A DNA stretch of 64,000 nucleotides from Tenrec ecaudatus. Lineage: Eukaryota; Chordata; Mammalia; Afrosoricida; Tenrecidae. Within the stretch, counting starts at the first letter, position 1. Every line of letters starts with the position of its first letter. Under the pieces are notes generated by a model. That model searched no databases, was not told where the DNA came from, and saw only the letters and a program-made list of their open reading frames with translations. Location of the stretch: assembly GCF_050624435.1 (NCBI RefSeq), contig NC_134531.1:259360812-259424811 (forward strand). The letters are read 5' to 3'. Both the position numbers and the translations under genes were made by a program. Shown one piece after another: positions 1 through 11,045 of the stretch.

Positions 1-520
1 GCAATAATGAAACATATAACTTCCCTCTAGTTCTTAAATGCTTCCTCCCCACACCACTATCATGATCCGAATTCTACCTTACAAATCTGACTAGACCAGA
101 GTATATTCATTGGTACACATAGCAACTGGAAACACAGGGAATCCTAGACAGATGACTATTTCTGGACTAGTGGTGAGAGTGGCAATGCCTGGAGGGAATA
201 TGGTGGTAGAAAGGGGGGACTGACTATAAGAATCTATGTATAGCCTCCTCCCTGGGGGATGGACAGCAGAGAAGAGGGCAGGGGAAGATGTCAGACAGTG
301 TAACATGTGACAAAATTATACAAATTTATGAACTATGAGGGAGGGGTAGTGGTGAGGGATGGGGAAAATGAGCAGCCAATATTAAGGGCTCAAGTAGAAA
401 GCAAAGTTTTTGAGAATGATGGAAACATATGTATAAATGTGCTGGACACATGGATGTATGTATGAATTGTGATAAGAATTGTAGGAGCCCCCAATAAAAT
501 GATTAAAAAAAGAGAGAGGC
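1..520 (+). repeat. Afrotherian L1-type 3' end (5' cut by window)
   Basis: The segment runs from TTCCTCCCCACACCACTATC-like sequence to a terminal AGCCCCCAATAAAATG followed by an A-rich tail at about 495-515. Near-identical landmarks recur at 13368-13712 and 30615-32885 on the plus strand, and at 34270, 36467 and 54203 on the minus strand. These landmarks are ATGATCCGAATTCTACCTT, GACGGACAACAGA-like and GTATGTATGxATTGTGATA. It is non-coding. The AATAAA plus A-tail shows the 3' end of a non-LTR retrotransposon. Confidence 0.7.
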
Positions 521-559
521 TGATGATTTCATAAAAGTTTTTACAATTGTCCATCTCTT

Positions 560-1235
560 ACATAAACGAATATGTAATAGAGAAGAGTGTTTAGGTGCAG
601 TTAAATAAATTCCTACTAATCATGGCTCTAAACACTGCCTGGGCCTGTATCATTCTCTCAATTATTGGCATATTTGCAGTCACTGTGCTAATAAATCTTG
701 GCAAGGACCTTGCTCTTTTTCTCCGACCTTCTATTTTTCCAAGCATGATATCCCTTTGCAGGAACTGGTGGCTCTTGTTAAGATGTTCACAGTACCTAAG
801 ACAAAGTCTTGCCACTCTATATTCTAAGGAAAATTTTAACTGCATTTCTGCCAATACAGATTAATTTGTTCTTTTGGCAGCCCATGGTACTTCTCATAGC
901 CTTCATTAACACCAAAATTTAAATGTATCAATTCTGTTTTGGTCTTTCCTATTCATTGTCTATATTTAAATACATATGAAACAAAAATACCCTGGCTTGG
1001 GTCAAGGGCACACAAATCCTCAAAATAACATCCTTGCTCTACATTATTTTAAAGAGGTCTTGTGCAGTTTATTTAGGGAATAAAATACATTGTTTAATTT
1101 TTCAAATGCTTCTTCCATAAAAATTGATTGTGGATCCCCCAAAAAATATCCTTGACAGCTTCAAACAGGTCTCTGTTTATCACAATGTTGTTGGTGCAGC
1201 TGTAAAAATTTGGTTTACTTTACATTGATAGGTGG
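560..1235 (-). repeat. RTE/BovB-type LINE, 3' coding remnant
   Basis: On the minus strand a broken reading frame contains DIMLGKIEGRRKRAR, the motif near the C-terminus of RTE/BovB ORF proteins (usual form LMLGKIEGRRRRG). The plus strand shows the matching antisense landmarks: CCAAGCATGATATCCCTTTG, GCAGCCCATGGTACTTCTCA and TTCTGTTTTGGTCTTTCC. Frameshifts and stops are frequent, so it is dead. It overlaps in content with the plus-strand copy at 1385-2235. Confidence 0.75.
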
Positions 1236-1384
1236 ATGGATAGAAGAAAAAGTTGATTAAATCCTATAAGACATAAGATGGAGAATGTGTAGGCTCCAAA
1301 TGTCTACAGTAAGACATCCTGTCAAAAATATATATTGGATCACATTTGAAGTAATTTTGTATTATTTAAAGTTAATCATATCTG

Positions 1385-2235
1385 AAAATACAGTTGTTGC
1401 AGTAGGTAGCATGATTCAGAATCTGTCAAAGATAAACCAGAGAAAATGGATTATATGAAGAAGAATAAGGCATCAAGATTGGGGAGGGCTTATTTCAGAT
1501 GGCACAACATTGTTGGCTGAAAGTGGGGAGGACTTGAAGCATTTACTGATGAAGGTCAGAGCTTCAGTATGGAATGTCACTCAATGCAATGATCCTCTTA
1601 ACTTGACCAATAGGTACCATCATGATAAACAGAGAAAAGGTTGAAGTTGCCAAGGATTTTGGCTTGCTTGGATCCACTCTTGGAAATACTGCTCAAGAAA
1701 TCAAAAGGCACATTAATACATCTGCTGCATAAGACGTCTCAACAGTACTGGAAATCAAGGCCTTTCCTCTGAGGATAAAGAAGTGTGAGACCAAGTATTT
1801 TAATTGTATCTTATGCGTGTGAATGTTTAACATTGAATAAGGAAGGTGGAAGAATTGATGTGCTTGAGGTGTGGTGCTGGCAAAGAAATTCAAGTAACAT
1901 GGACTGCCAAAAGAACAGACAAATCTGTCTTGGAGGAAGTCAGGGCAGAGTGCTTCTCAGAGGCAAGGACGGGGAGATCTTGTTTTACATAGTTTGGACA
2001 TGTTGTAGGGAGAGACTAATGCCCCAAGAAAGACATCATGCCTGAAAAAGCAGTGAGAAAGGGAAAGAGGGGCTGGCCCTCAAGATGGATTGACACAGGG
2101 TCTGCCACAGTGTGCTCGAGCACAGGAATGATTGCGAGGACAGCTCAGGATTGTGCATTATTTTGTTCCCTTGTGCATAGGCTCACTAGGGGTGGGAACC
2201 AACTCAATGGCACCTAAGAACAATATCAACAAAGA
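1385..2235 (+). repeat. RTE/BovB-type LINE, 3' end including terminus
   Basis: The plus strand holds a decayed RTE reverse-transcriptase C-terminal region. It ends with GGGAACCAACTCAATGGCAC followed by CTAAGAACAATATCAAC at about 2230. This terminal sequence resembles the 3' ends of the AfroSINEs in the window, as expected if RTE machinery mobilises them. Multiple stops show it is inactive. It is inverted relative to 560-1235. Confidence 0.72.
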
Positions 2236-3375
2236 CAGAAGTATACATATCTAGTCCCACAAGTAAGCATTATCATATCTCCCCATGAAAAAATTGTGGA
2301 AAATCCAGGATCTTAAAAAAAAAAAATTCTGCAACTTGTAAAGCTTCCTTGTGTGTGCATGTGTGGGTATACATATACATATATTACACATGTATATATA
2401 CATAATTTTAAAATTTCTTTCAGATGTCAGAAACATCTATAATAGCCATTAACTTATTGAAATTTTTCTAATGTTAATCTGACTTCTTATTATCTACGTC
2501 TTCTAATAGAGCAATTATTTGCATAAATGCCCAGAACCTACAATTTCTTGCTCATTTTGATAGTTTCTTTTGAGAAATCCTCATATTGAATTAAGTTCTG
2601 TTAATTGTCCCTTATGCACATATCTCTGTAGGTCTTCCATTCTACACATTCATGACATACTAAGGTAAGTGTATCCATTTCTACTTAGAACTCCAGAATA
2701 TATTTCTAACAGTATAGAGTCTATTCAATCTATGATTTTTATCAGAACTACTTTTTGCTGGTTACCATCATGTCCATAGACATTTTGGTTATTAGGGTAA
2801 TGAAAATATGAAAAGAACATAGAGTAACTAGATTCCCACATAAAATATGTTTATTTATTAACTAGGGGAGACGCCATTAATTAATATAGCCCTCTAATTC
2901 CTTATGTGACGTGAATAAACCTGATCCCATTTGGGGGAGAGTTCTCAGTTACAGGATCAAAGTGGATCAAGTACTTACCAAGTCACCCCTTTGTTTACGG
3001 GCATCTTTAGGGATACCTTACTGAAGGTCGGGCGTAAGAAACATCCTTAATTTTCATTGGGGTCAAGGTTCGCTAAAGAACACCTCCATCACAGCCATTC
3101 CGCAGGGTGTAAGTTATCTCAGACACAGAGAAAAATCCCACCATCATTGGAAAAGCACACCCAATAACTCTATCTGAGCTGGTGGAGGCTCCTGAGACCA
3201 GGTGTACCAGAGCTTGTTGCAGGTGAAGGAGACTCATCTGGCAGAGACTAGGGAACTGTGGCAGCAACAGGAGAGCCGGTGTCCTGGCTCACAGATGCTA
3301 TGGGACCATGTGGCTGTGAAGCTGACAACCAGTGAGAGACTTGGTTGCTCCTTGAAAAGACAGATTGCTTTGGAC
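2236..3375. other. Downstream sequence, no identified gene
   Basis: A+T-rich sequence with a short alternating T/G and TA microsatellite-like patch at about 2350-2405. A GC-richer patch lies at about 2930-3370 and I could not classify it; it directly flanks the hAT element. No exon or RNA gene is recognisable. Confidence 0.5.
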
Positions 3376-3564
3376 CTCTGGTTCTCAACCTGTGGGTCGC
3401 GACCCTTTTGGGGGTCGAACGACCCTTTCACAGGGGTTTCCCAATTCATAACAGTGGCAAAATTACAGTTATGAAGTAGCAACAAAATAATTTTATGATT
3501 GGGGGTCACCCCATCATGAGAAACTATGAAAGGGTCACGACGTTAGGAAGGTTGAGAACCACTG
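3376..3564. mobile_element. Non-autonomous hAT transposon, SPIN/URR1-type
   Basis: A 189-bp element with terminal inverted repeats: CTCTGGTTCTCAACCT on the left and AGGTTGAGAACCACTG on the right. It is flanked by an 8-bp target-site duplication, CTTTGGAC (3368-3375) and CTTAGGAC (3565-3572), with one mismatch. The left side carries GGGTCGCGACCC at 3394-3405 and GGGTCGAACGACCC at 3412-3425, both still with intact CpGs. The right half has TTACAGTTATGAAGTAGCAA and GGGGGTCACCCC. From memory this matches the SPIN/URR1 hAT group, known in tenrec, rodents, bats, galago and reptiles through horizontal transfer. It encodes no transposase. Confidence 0.85.
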
Positions 3565-3983
3565 CTTAGGACTAAATGTCTGAATCCAGCGGAGAGACTG
3601 AGGAGCAGAAAGAAACTTGACATTGGGCAAGGACAGGTGTTGCCATACATCAAGGATTGTATCCTTACTGTTTACTGATTCTGGCTTGTCGTAACCTATT
3701 AACTTGCCTAATAAACTCCCTTAATCATGAGTATTGTCTCTGAGTTCTAGACGGCGAAGGCATTTATGACCACTGCCTCATGGCAATAGGGAAGCCAGAG
3801 GAGGTCAGATATGGCCAGCCTTCCATGCTGCTTATTGCATGGGATTGGCTAGCGAAAGGTATCCTAGGCATTCCTAACCTCATTTACGAACATCAGAACA
3901 TATCTATTTGCAGGGTTTACTCAGCTAAATTGTAAATGGTGAACACACAATGGTATCATAATAGTGATTCCTAATACAAAAAC

Positions 3984-4157
3984 CTCACTGCCTTGGCCTT
4001 GACTTTGACCCTTAGCAACCCTACACAGATTTCTGGAGACTATCGATATTTATAGGCTTTATCGTTCTCCTGAAGAACAGCTGCTAGTTTTGAACCACTG
4101 ACCTTGTGATTAGCAGGCTGATGTGATTAGCAGCCTGATGTGTACTACTAGGGTTCC
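3984..4157 (-). repeat. AfroSINE (tRNA-derived SINE)
   Basis: Antisense AfroSINE landmarks appear in order: CTTAGCAACCCTACACAG, GAACAGCTGCTAGTTTTGAA, CCACTGACCTTGTGATTAGC, then GGGTTCC at the tRNA-like 5' end. The unit GATTAGCAGxCTGATGT is duplicated at about 4110-4142, a small internal tandem duplication. Confidence 0.7.
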
Positions 4158-4169
4158 TTCTATTATTAA

Positions 4170-4440
4170 GTGAATAAATATTTTTATCTTTGTCCTTTCC
4201 ATTCTGTCTTCATTATAAACTACCCTTGATTCCACTTAACATTATCAAATTCTACATCAAGGCAATCTCAAGTTTGACCTCTTTTGTGAGTTCCTTTAAC
4301 CATTTGTCTCTGCCCGGCCATTTTTCCATTTACCTTATTTTGTTTTATTATTTAGCTCTTTGTTTGTTTGACATGTAATCATTTATTCTAAGTAAGCTGC
4401 AAGCTAATGGCATTCTACTTTCTCAAAAATGTGACCTATT
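4170..4440 (+). repeat. L2-like ancient LINE 3' end
   Basis: The order of landmarks resembles an L2 3' end: TTTGACCTCTTTTGTGAG, then TTTTATTATTTAGCTCTTTG, then a segment like GTAAGCTGCAAGCTAATGGC. Heavily diverged, so moderate confidence. Confidence 0.5.
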
Positions 4441-5216
4441 TCTCAGTGTATAACCTGTAGTTTTACTTGTTTGCTTTCCTTGTGTTTTTTCAATTTGGCT
4501 TGTTCAGTCGTCCTTCTTCTTTTGAAATAAACACTATTCTGACTTGTTTGCTATACCTTTAATCTCTGTAGTCCTTTCAATTCCATTTGACCTCATCTAC
4601 CATCTGTAATGGAAATCATCGCACTACGTTTTTCCAATTAAGTAATTCACTCTTTTAAAGTGATACACGACAGGCTGGTAGCCTAATTAAGGGCAAAGTT
4701 TCTGTTAGGAAATTAAGAGAAGATAATTTTTCCATAGGGATTATAATGCAGGATTTTATAACCTAAAGCAATAGTTCCTTGTTGGGAAGATAAAGAAGTT
4801 GCATATCAATCTAACTAGGAAGCAGGAAGAACTGAAGAAGATGGAGAGGGAGAGGATAACTGACATCACTTCATCCCCATGGTCGAACTCTAGTCTTTCC
4901 GGTCAACAGATTTCTCTTAAGCTAATTCAGTGGGTGAGTTTTGTTATTGTTGGTCCTTATAAATAAGATAGTAATTCAATGCATATATGCACACTCGGAA
5001 TCAAGAAAACCTTTACTATTGTTTTAACTCATTGATAATAAAATTTAGATTGTGGAATAATGTGAATTACAGAACATAAATACTTTGCCATTACTGGAGG
5101 GAGAAAAAACATATTCATTATTGTGCTACTTAAATAAATGTATATTTACATAAGATCTTTAAAAACCTTCAAAGACCACTTCTGTATTCCAATCTGTAAA
5201 AAATAGTTTCATTATG

Positions 5217-5222
5217 TTTATT
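5217..5222 (-). terminator. Candidate distal EPHA3 poly(A) signal AATAAA
   Basis: The minus strand carries AATAAA here. It is followed within about 20-50 bases by a G/T-rich segment (around GAATACAGAAGTGGTC), as expected for cleavage near 5195-5200. It is the farthest canonical hexamer before the repeat-bearing downstream region. The other minus-strand AATAAA copies (5497, 5885, 6087) could give shorter forms. RNA 3'-end data would decide between them. Confidence 0.45.
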
Positions 5223-5592
5223 ATAAAAATATAAATGTTTCCACTACAAATCATTTTACATTAGTAAGAGGCCATCTACAATTGCACAACATAAACTTAA
5301 TGAGTCATGTTTTGAAAATACAAGTCTAAAGTAAATACATACTGGTAATGAGATAACATTTATACATGGCTTAATTGATGCTTAATACTGCATAAACTGG
5401 GCAAGTTAACAGCAATAAATAATATACGTATATTAACTTTGAGATACAAAACAGATAATATGGTCCATATTATCATGAAGGACTTGTGATTTTATGTTTA
5501 TTAGAAACCAATGCAATTCCCGTACAAAGAGATGGCCACGGGTTCTAGTACATCTACTCCACAGTTAAGAGTCATACATTGTTAAGTTTACA

Positions 5593-5600
5593 TATGTACA
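5593..5600 (-). promoter_or_regulatory. Candidate Pumilio-binding element in 3' UTR
   Basis: The minus strand reads TGTACATA, which fits the UGUANAUA consensus bound by PUM1/PUM2. It lies about 380 bases upstream of the predicted distal poly(A) signal, in sequence that would be present only in the longer 3' UTR forms. An 8-mer of this type also occurs by chance in A+T-rich sequence. Confidence 0.3.
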
Positions 5601-7800
5601 GGGTAAAAAATTGTAATGTAAATTTGTAAGAGGTCCATACAAAAGTATTGAACAAGGAATAGCAATATATTGTGTATACAACCTCTGCTTATTTTCAAAG
5701 AAAAACACAGACAAAATAAATGAAATCAATCCAATCAATCCTTAACTTGACTGATTTTTTTGAAATGTATAGATTTTGCTGAGCATGCTTAGAACCGTGT
5801 CTAAAAACAGTGAACACTGGTCTGGGAGAAACTGAGATTCATGCAAGATTCGGATCTCAACCTAACATTCCAGAAAACAAAATGTTTATTTAAAAATAAA
5901 ACAAAACCCTTTTATCCACTCCATGTAGACTTACAAAACATCTGTAGTTAATTTAATAATCCTGTCATTTAAAGAAATTTATGCTCTTGTACATAACATA
6001 GAGAAAACAAGGTGGTTGATTTGACTTTAAAAAACTTTTCCAGAATTTGTGAAATAATCTCATATCTGATTGAGTACGGTTTATACTTTATTACACTAAA
6101 TTCACAACAGATTAGCAATCGTAAATTGAAAACCGTGATTGTGGGCAGATTTTACTTAGTGTTTTCCTTTTGGTCAGAACATAAACGATGCAAAATTGTT
6201 TTATCCATTTTAATCTTGCATCATATGCATTTCCTCTACTTATAAAGTGAACATTAGATCAGCATTTGAAAAGGCTAGATAGAGTCAAAATGTTGCTTCA
6301 GAATATATTAGTAGCTATTTCTCCACCAGGTACATCTTTTCCAATATTACTTAGCATGCCCATAATTGGCTTTTATGAAACAGTATGTCAAATATCCTTG
6401 GATGAATGCGCTCTCTACTGTCTACAGATTTTTAGTAATTTTCTAAATGATCAGCTATTTTAAAAACTGATAGGCTCAAAAATGAAATGAATGCCAATGG
6501 TGATAAGTGTAACCAATGTGGCACAATGATAAGCAGTGTAGCACAACGGAAGACTCTTAGAGATAATGATACCTGATATTGATGTCCCCAAGGTTCCATT
6601 GGTTGACCCTAAACCCCAGCGCTGCATGTCAATAGTTCAGTGTCATTGTTCACTATAAACATCTCAGCATATTTACGCAAACATATGGTATCTTATCAAA
6701 GCTACACAGCTCATGCTATTTGGCTATGCTGCTAATGAAGCCAGCAGTCCAACTCGGATTCCAATGTACTCCGGTGTAGCTGTTCTCTCATCAGAAAGTC
6801 TCATGTGGGTCCTTCGCAAATGGAGGGAGCTGATGGTTCGCTGAGCCTAGGTCGGTCACCTGGTTGAGAACCCTTTGTCTACAAACCAGTGTATTATACT
6901 AATTTGGGGGAATACTGGTATATTATAAGTGAAGAGACAAATATGGCTGAGAGAATTCTGAATCTGAGAAATCTGATTAAATTAGAACTAGGGAAACATT
7001 TTCATTTTCTTCTGCAGGTACAGATAAGCAGATGATTGAAGATACTGTGAAACAAATGAATAATTCCCGTTTTTAGCTAACCATGTTTCCTATTGCTGAC
7101 ACTTTGAGAGAGCCTTTGGCACTTGGCTATAACAAATCCAAATCAAATCATCAAGGCATAAATATAAAACAATGAACAGAATTCAAAGGAAAATAAATAT
7201 GTATTTGTTTTTAAAAATTACGACATTTTTACATGATAATACTTAAGGAAGCTAACAATTTTAAAACGTGTAAGACTTCAAACAACTACAAACTTTATCT
7301 CTATATACTTTGAACAGATAGAAGAGGATAATACAATGATAAGGTAGTAAATATGGCCAGAGAGTTTGAGGTATAAATTCCTCTATGTTGCCTGTTTGTA
7401 AGTTAACAAAGCACCTGCTGCAGGTGTCTTACATGTAGAAAAATATGGCGAGTCTTTTCTTTCGTGACAATTAAAAAACAAATCACCCTTTGTTCCTTCA
7501 CTTGTTTAACTTTCATGACAGTTTGTGATCAACGACTCTATGCTAGTTCTTCACCATTTTCATTGAAGACTTTGAATTCAATCCATCCTTTAGCAGAAGA
7601 AAGCAAATATAAAAGAATATACTCCTACCCGCCCATCCACTAACTGACAGGGGAAAATAAAGAGCTATTCTATCTCATTTTAAGGCATGTGCACTCATAT
7701 GTGAGTGTCTTATTGGGTTTGGAACTTTTCCCGAGATCACTAGCATCGTCATGTGTGACGCTACGTCGTCCGCGGCCATCTTCCCCTTCCGAGGAGTGCG

Positions 7801-7906
7801 TTACACCGGAACCGGGCTGTTCTTGGATTGTGTTTCTAGGGCTTTAATGGAACTGATGATCTTCTTTTGTGGCCCAACCACAGTTACACCAACCTTTTTC
7901 ATGTCA
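7801..7906 (-). CDS. EPHA3: EPHA3 exon 17, coding part: SAM end and C-terminus with stop
   Basis: The first base completes Asp. Then 34 codons run from DMKKVGVTVVGPQKK to the end, followed by TAA at 7801-7803. The peptide holds the last SAM helix (QKKIISSIKALE) and the C-terminal tail ending SPVPV. A hydrophobic C-terminal Val is the kind of residue used for PDZ-domain binding by Eph receptors. I recall NGPVPV in human, so Gly to Ser is a likely lineage change. The acceptor on the minus strand is TTTTGTACAG. Joined to exon 16 it gives IAKIST-D-DMKKVG with no gap, which fixes both boundaries. The spliced length and stop position agree with a full-length receptor C-terminus. Confidence 0.96.
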
Positions 7907-8042
7907 CTGTACAAAAGGAGAAAAACCATTTCTGGTGAGAATTACAGCAAAATGGAGATTACATAAGTAGAACATGTTCAACTATTCAGAACTACACAAC
8001 CATAATTATGATGTTTAAATTGCACCCTCAATAACCCAACGC

Positions 8043-8262
8043 TGTGTCCTGGTTGGATGGCGCTGACGTGCTGGGCTGCTGCTAAGGGTAGGTGTGAAAC
8101 TAGTGGCGACTCCACAAGGCAATGATGGGCTTTTACTCCTCCTGTGAAGTGTTAAAGTCTCAGAAACTCACAGGGCAGTTCTACTTTGTCCCAGAGGCTC
8201 ATTATGAGAAAGCATTGACTTGATAGTGGTGAGTTTGGGGTTGTTGTTTTTTTTTTTGTGGT
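8043..8262 (+). repeat. AfroSINE
   Basis: Starts with a GTCCTGGTTGGATGGCGCTG tRNA-like head, then GGGCTGCTGCTAAGG, then CTCAGAAACTCACAGGGCAG and TACTTTGTCCCAGAGG. It ends TGGTGAGTTTGGGGTTG with a T-rich tail. It is opposite in orientation to EPHA3 and sits about 140 bp upstream of the exon 17 acceptor. Confidence 0.8.
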
Positions 8263-8689
8263 TATATATGAGACCAAGTCATATGATAATCAAGTTGTCT
8301 TGAAGCCTCCATCCCATCTCTGTCAACAACAACACAGGACCAGAAGGATCAACTCATTGGTATTCTGCTCAAATTTAGAACTTTCAATATTGTGATGACT
8401 GTAAATTGTTGCTTTAGCGTCTGTGTTTTGGGGAAGTTAGTTACACAGCCGTAAATGATTCGAACAATCACTGTAAAGTGTAGAGTTGACAGATCTTTGT
8501 TTCAAAGAAATTCTAAAACTGAGAATTATATATCTCTACTTGTTTTGTTAAATTAAAAGTTGTCCAAACTCAGAAGCCAGCTATTAAAAGAGTGACCAAA
8601 AGGACCTTTATTTAGGGAAAATGATTTAGAGAAGCATGCATAATTAATGGACTATTATTGTATCAAATAATTAGGCCATACTTTCATAT

Positions 8690-8885
8690 ATGTGGTCTTT
8701 ACTCAAATATTCCCTTCTCTGTGAACCTTTCCTGACTCTGAGTTTTAATATTGCAAAACCTCCCCGTCCTCATACGTGCGCTTCCGATTCCCCGTTCTGC
8801 CTCATATTTCTCCAGGTGTTTTTCACAACGCCACACATGGTCTGTGTTTCAGATTTATTGTCTTTATTCTTTGTGTAAAATCAAA
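8690..8885 (+). repeat. L2-like LINE 3' fragment
   Basis: CTGTGAACCTTTCCTGACTC followed by CTCATATTTCTCCAGGTG and TTGTCTTTATTCTTTGTG resembles the L2 3' end (consensus-like CTGTGAAGCCTTCCCTGACT). Diverged; it could also be a MIR-related segment. Confidence 0.5.
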
Positions 8886-10889
8886 CTCAGGGCCATTAGA
8901 GTTACCATTATTAACATAGTAGCTGTTTTAAGAAATTATCATGTTTGATATAAGTTATGAGCAGGAGGCACAATGGCACTGCAAATATCCCAAATAACAA
9001 TATTTTCCATGTAAATTTAAACCAATGAATGTAGATTCGATGTTGTTCCTGGATTGAAGAGGAAGGACAGAAGAAACCAAAGATGTTGGGAGATGAAAAT
9101 ATGGAGATATTAAGATAAAGTTCCCAGTGCTTAAAACCAACTAAAAAGGCCGGCATTTCCATCTTGTTATACAGCCACAGATGGCTTAAACAGCAACAGT
9201 AATTAAATGAACATACTCTAACCAGCCTCAAAAATTATCATTCAACACTGACTTGTTGAGACAAATTTATTGCTAACTTGTCAGTATAACAGATGCTGTC
9301 AAGGCACATTTTTTAGCAAATCAAATTCTTACTCTATTCATGCGCTTATGATTATATTTAAATTGTGAATCAACAGCTAATCTTATTAAGAGTGTTTTGC
9401 CTCATCCAATTCAATATAGTGTTTCATTATCCAAAAATTTGAGTGTAGATATTTATTCTGAATACTATTTGGCAAAACTTTAACTTTGTAAATCCAATAA
9501 TGGTTTGAAAATGATCAGTATAATATTCTCATTGCTATCCTTCTGTGCTTTAAGGCAGGTGTCTTGTCTATCATAGCTCAGCCAGTTTATATTACTAGAA
9601 TCAGAATTTAGAAAACAATATTTAAACACCTTGGTATATTATTGGATTATATCAGAAAAACTATTACAAATCTCAAAACAAATTGAGTATTGGGTCAGAA
9701 GTCTACTCAATAAACTTTACATTCTACTTCAAACAAGAATGGCAACATATGTTAAAACTAGGAGGAGTTTGGTTTTTAAGAACAGATTCTCCTCCCCAAT
9801 AGTAATAAACCTGTCATGTAGGTCCCTTTTAGCTAAACTGGATTGTTATTATACTGTTATTCCATAAATTAAACTCTACTCTCCTTTATGAGGAATTTCA
9901 ATTCCTATTAATCTTGCTATATCCTACATGCCTTTTTGACATCTTATCTGGTGTTTTTCTCATGCTGTTTTTCTTGAAATGAGTGATAATAAGGCCTAGA
10001 TTAATATTTAAGTAGGCACATGCAAATTTGGGGAGGACAAGAGTTTGGGGGAACTAAAAAGTTTACTTAAAGGACAAAAGATCCGAGATGGAAGGACCCC
10101 AACACAAAGGCAGGCACGGTTTCCAAACAGATGCATTGCAATAAGCTGTACAATTTATTTATGTATCTTCTGAGCACAAATCTTTTTTCATCTGGGAAGT
10201 CCTTGGTCTTACCTTCAAGGAAATGACATGCAAATCAATTTCATATTGTAAGGGCAATCATTTTCAGACAATGGCAAATACATATCTACTGTGGAGGTGC
10301 TAACTATGAATGGGGCTGGCACATCAGGATCATCCTCCTGGAAGTTTGGAATTAAGAGTTAGACTCCAGTCACTTTAATGGTGCTATGGGGCCATATGGC
10401 TATGCGTTGAAGATGCCAGCTTTAGCTATGTCTCTGAGAAGATAGTAAGGTCATTATGCAGGAAAATCAAAAGTGATGTAGTCACAAGAAACAAGTGATG
10501 TGGAGTGACTCGCATCCACAGGGAGATCTGGATTGTGGTTTCTCTTCACTGTCTAAGTCAGAGTTGTAGTTCCTGGTGAATAGAGAACATGCCAGTCAAT
10601 CATCATCAGTCTTCCTTTTCTAGTAGTGTTTTTAATTAGTGTCTTGGATCTGTGGGTGTAGTTATCTACTGGTCTGTCTGAAGAAGGACGTAGAGTCAAT
10701 GAGGAAGAATATACATCAAGATACAAGAATAGTATTTCCGCAGGAAACCCAGAGTCAAGTTTGATGGCCAGAGGGGACTATAAATACCTTGGGCTTGTAA
10801 TTAAAAAGTTTGTAACACATTAAGAGAGGTGCATGTATTTACTAGAAGATTTAAAATTCTTAAACAAACAAACAAACACATTTTCTTAC

Positions 10890-11045
10890 TCTGTGGAAAT
10901 CTTGGCTATGGTGTCACAAGAACTGTACTCCACGCCTGTGAAGATGTCTTTGCACTGAGCTGTCCTGACACCATTAAGCCAGTCACCCGTAGTCCGGAAG
11001 GTAGTGATGTCCACATTGCTTTGGTCCAGAAGAAGGTTTGATGGC
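10890..11045 (-). CDS. EPHA3: EPHA3 exon 16: kinase-SAM linker and first SAM helices (156 nt)
   Basis: One base completes Arg, then 51 codons run from PSNLLLDQSNVDITTF to DTIAKIST, and two bases (GA) start the next Asp. The second half is the beginning of the sterile alpha motif: TGDWLNGV is helix 1, and the segment CKDIFTGVEYSS continues into helix 2. The tyrosine in VEYSS is a conserved SAM tyrosine of Eph receptors. The acceptor is TTTCCTTGCAG and the donor GTAAGAA. Relative to human EphA3 as I remember it, the stretch after LNGV reads RTAQCKD where human has WTAHCKE. That needs an alignment to confirm. The SAM domain mediates receptor clustering and adaptor binding on the cytoplasmic side. 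Confidence 0.94.

Larger units (their letters stand above)
5195..7800 (-). other. EPHA3: EPHA3 3' untranslated region (3' end predicted)
   Basis: This A+T-rich stretch follows the stop codon and contains no identified SINE or L1, unlike the sequence beyond about 5000. About 2.6 kb would be a plausible 3' UTR length for this gene, judged from memory of the human mRNA. The bases just after the stop (about 7750-7800) hold several CpGs, unusual for the surroundings. The segment at about 6590-6890 looks more complex and could be an old insertion. The distal end is set by the last good AATAAA on the minus strand. Shorter alternatives exist at 5497-5502, 5885-5890 and 6087-6092. Confidence 0.65.
7907..10889 (-). 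other. EPHA3: EPHA3 intron 16
   Basis: About 3.0 kb between the exon 16 donor and exon 17 acceptor. It contains an AfroSINE next to the acceptor (8043-8262), an L2-like remnant (8690-8885), A+T-rich unique sequence to about 10260, and an unclassified mid-GC stretch at 10260-10760 that may be an old repeat. No other gene is supported. Confidence 0.8.

Noticed and set aside
7751..7966. Plus-strand 71-codon frame over the last coding exon
   Set aside because: It is the antisense shadow of EPHA3 exon 17, whose minus-strand frame is the conserved one.
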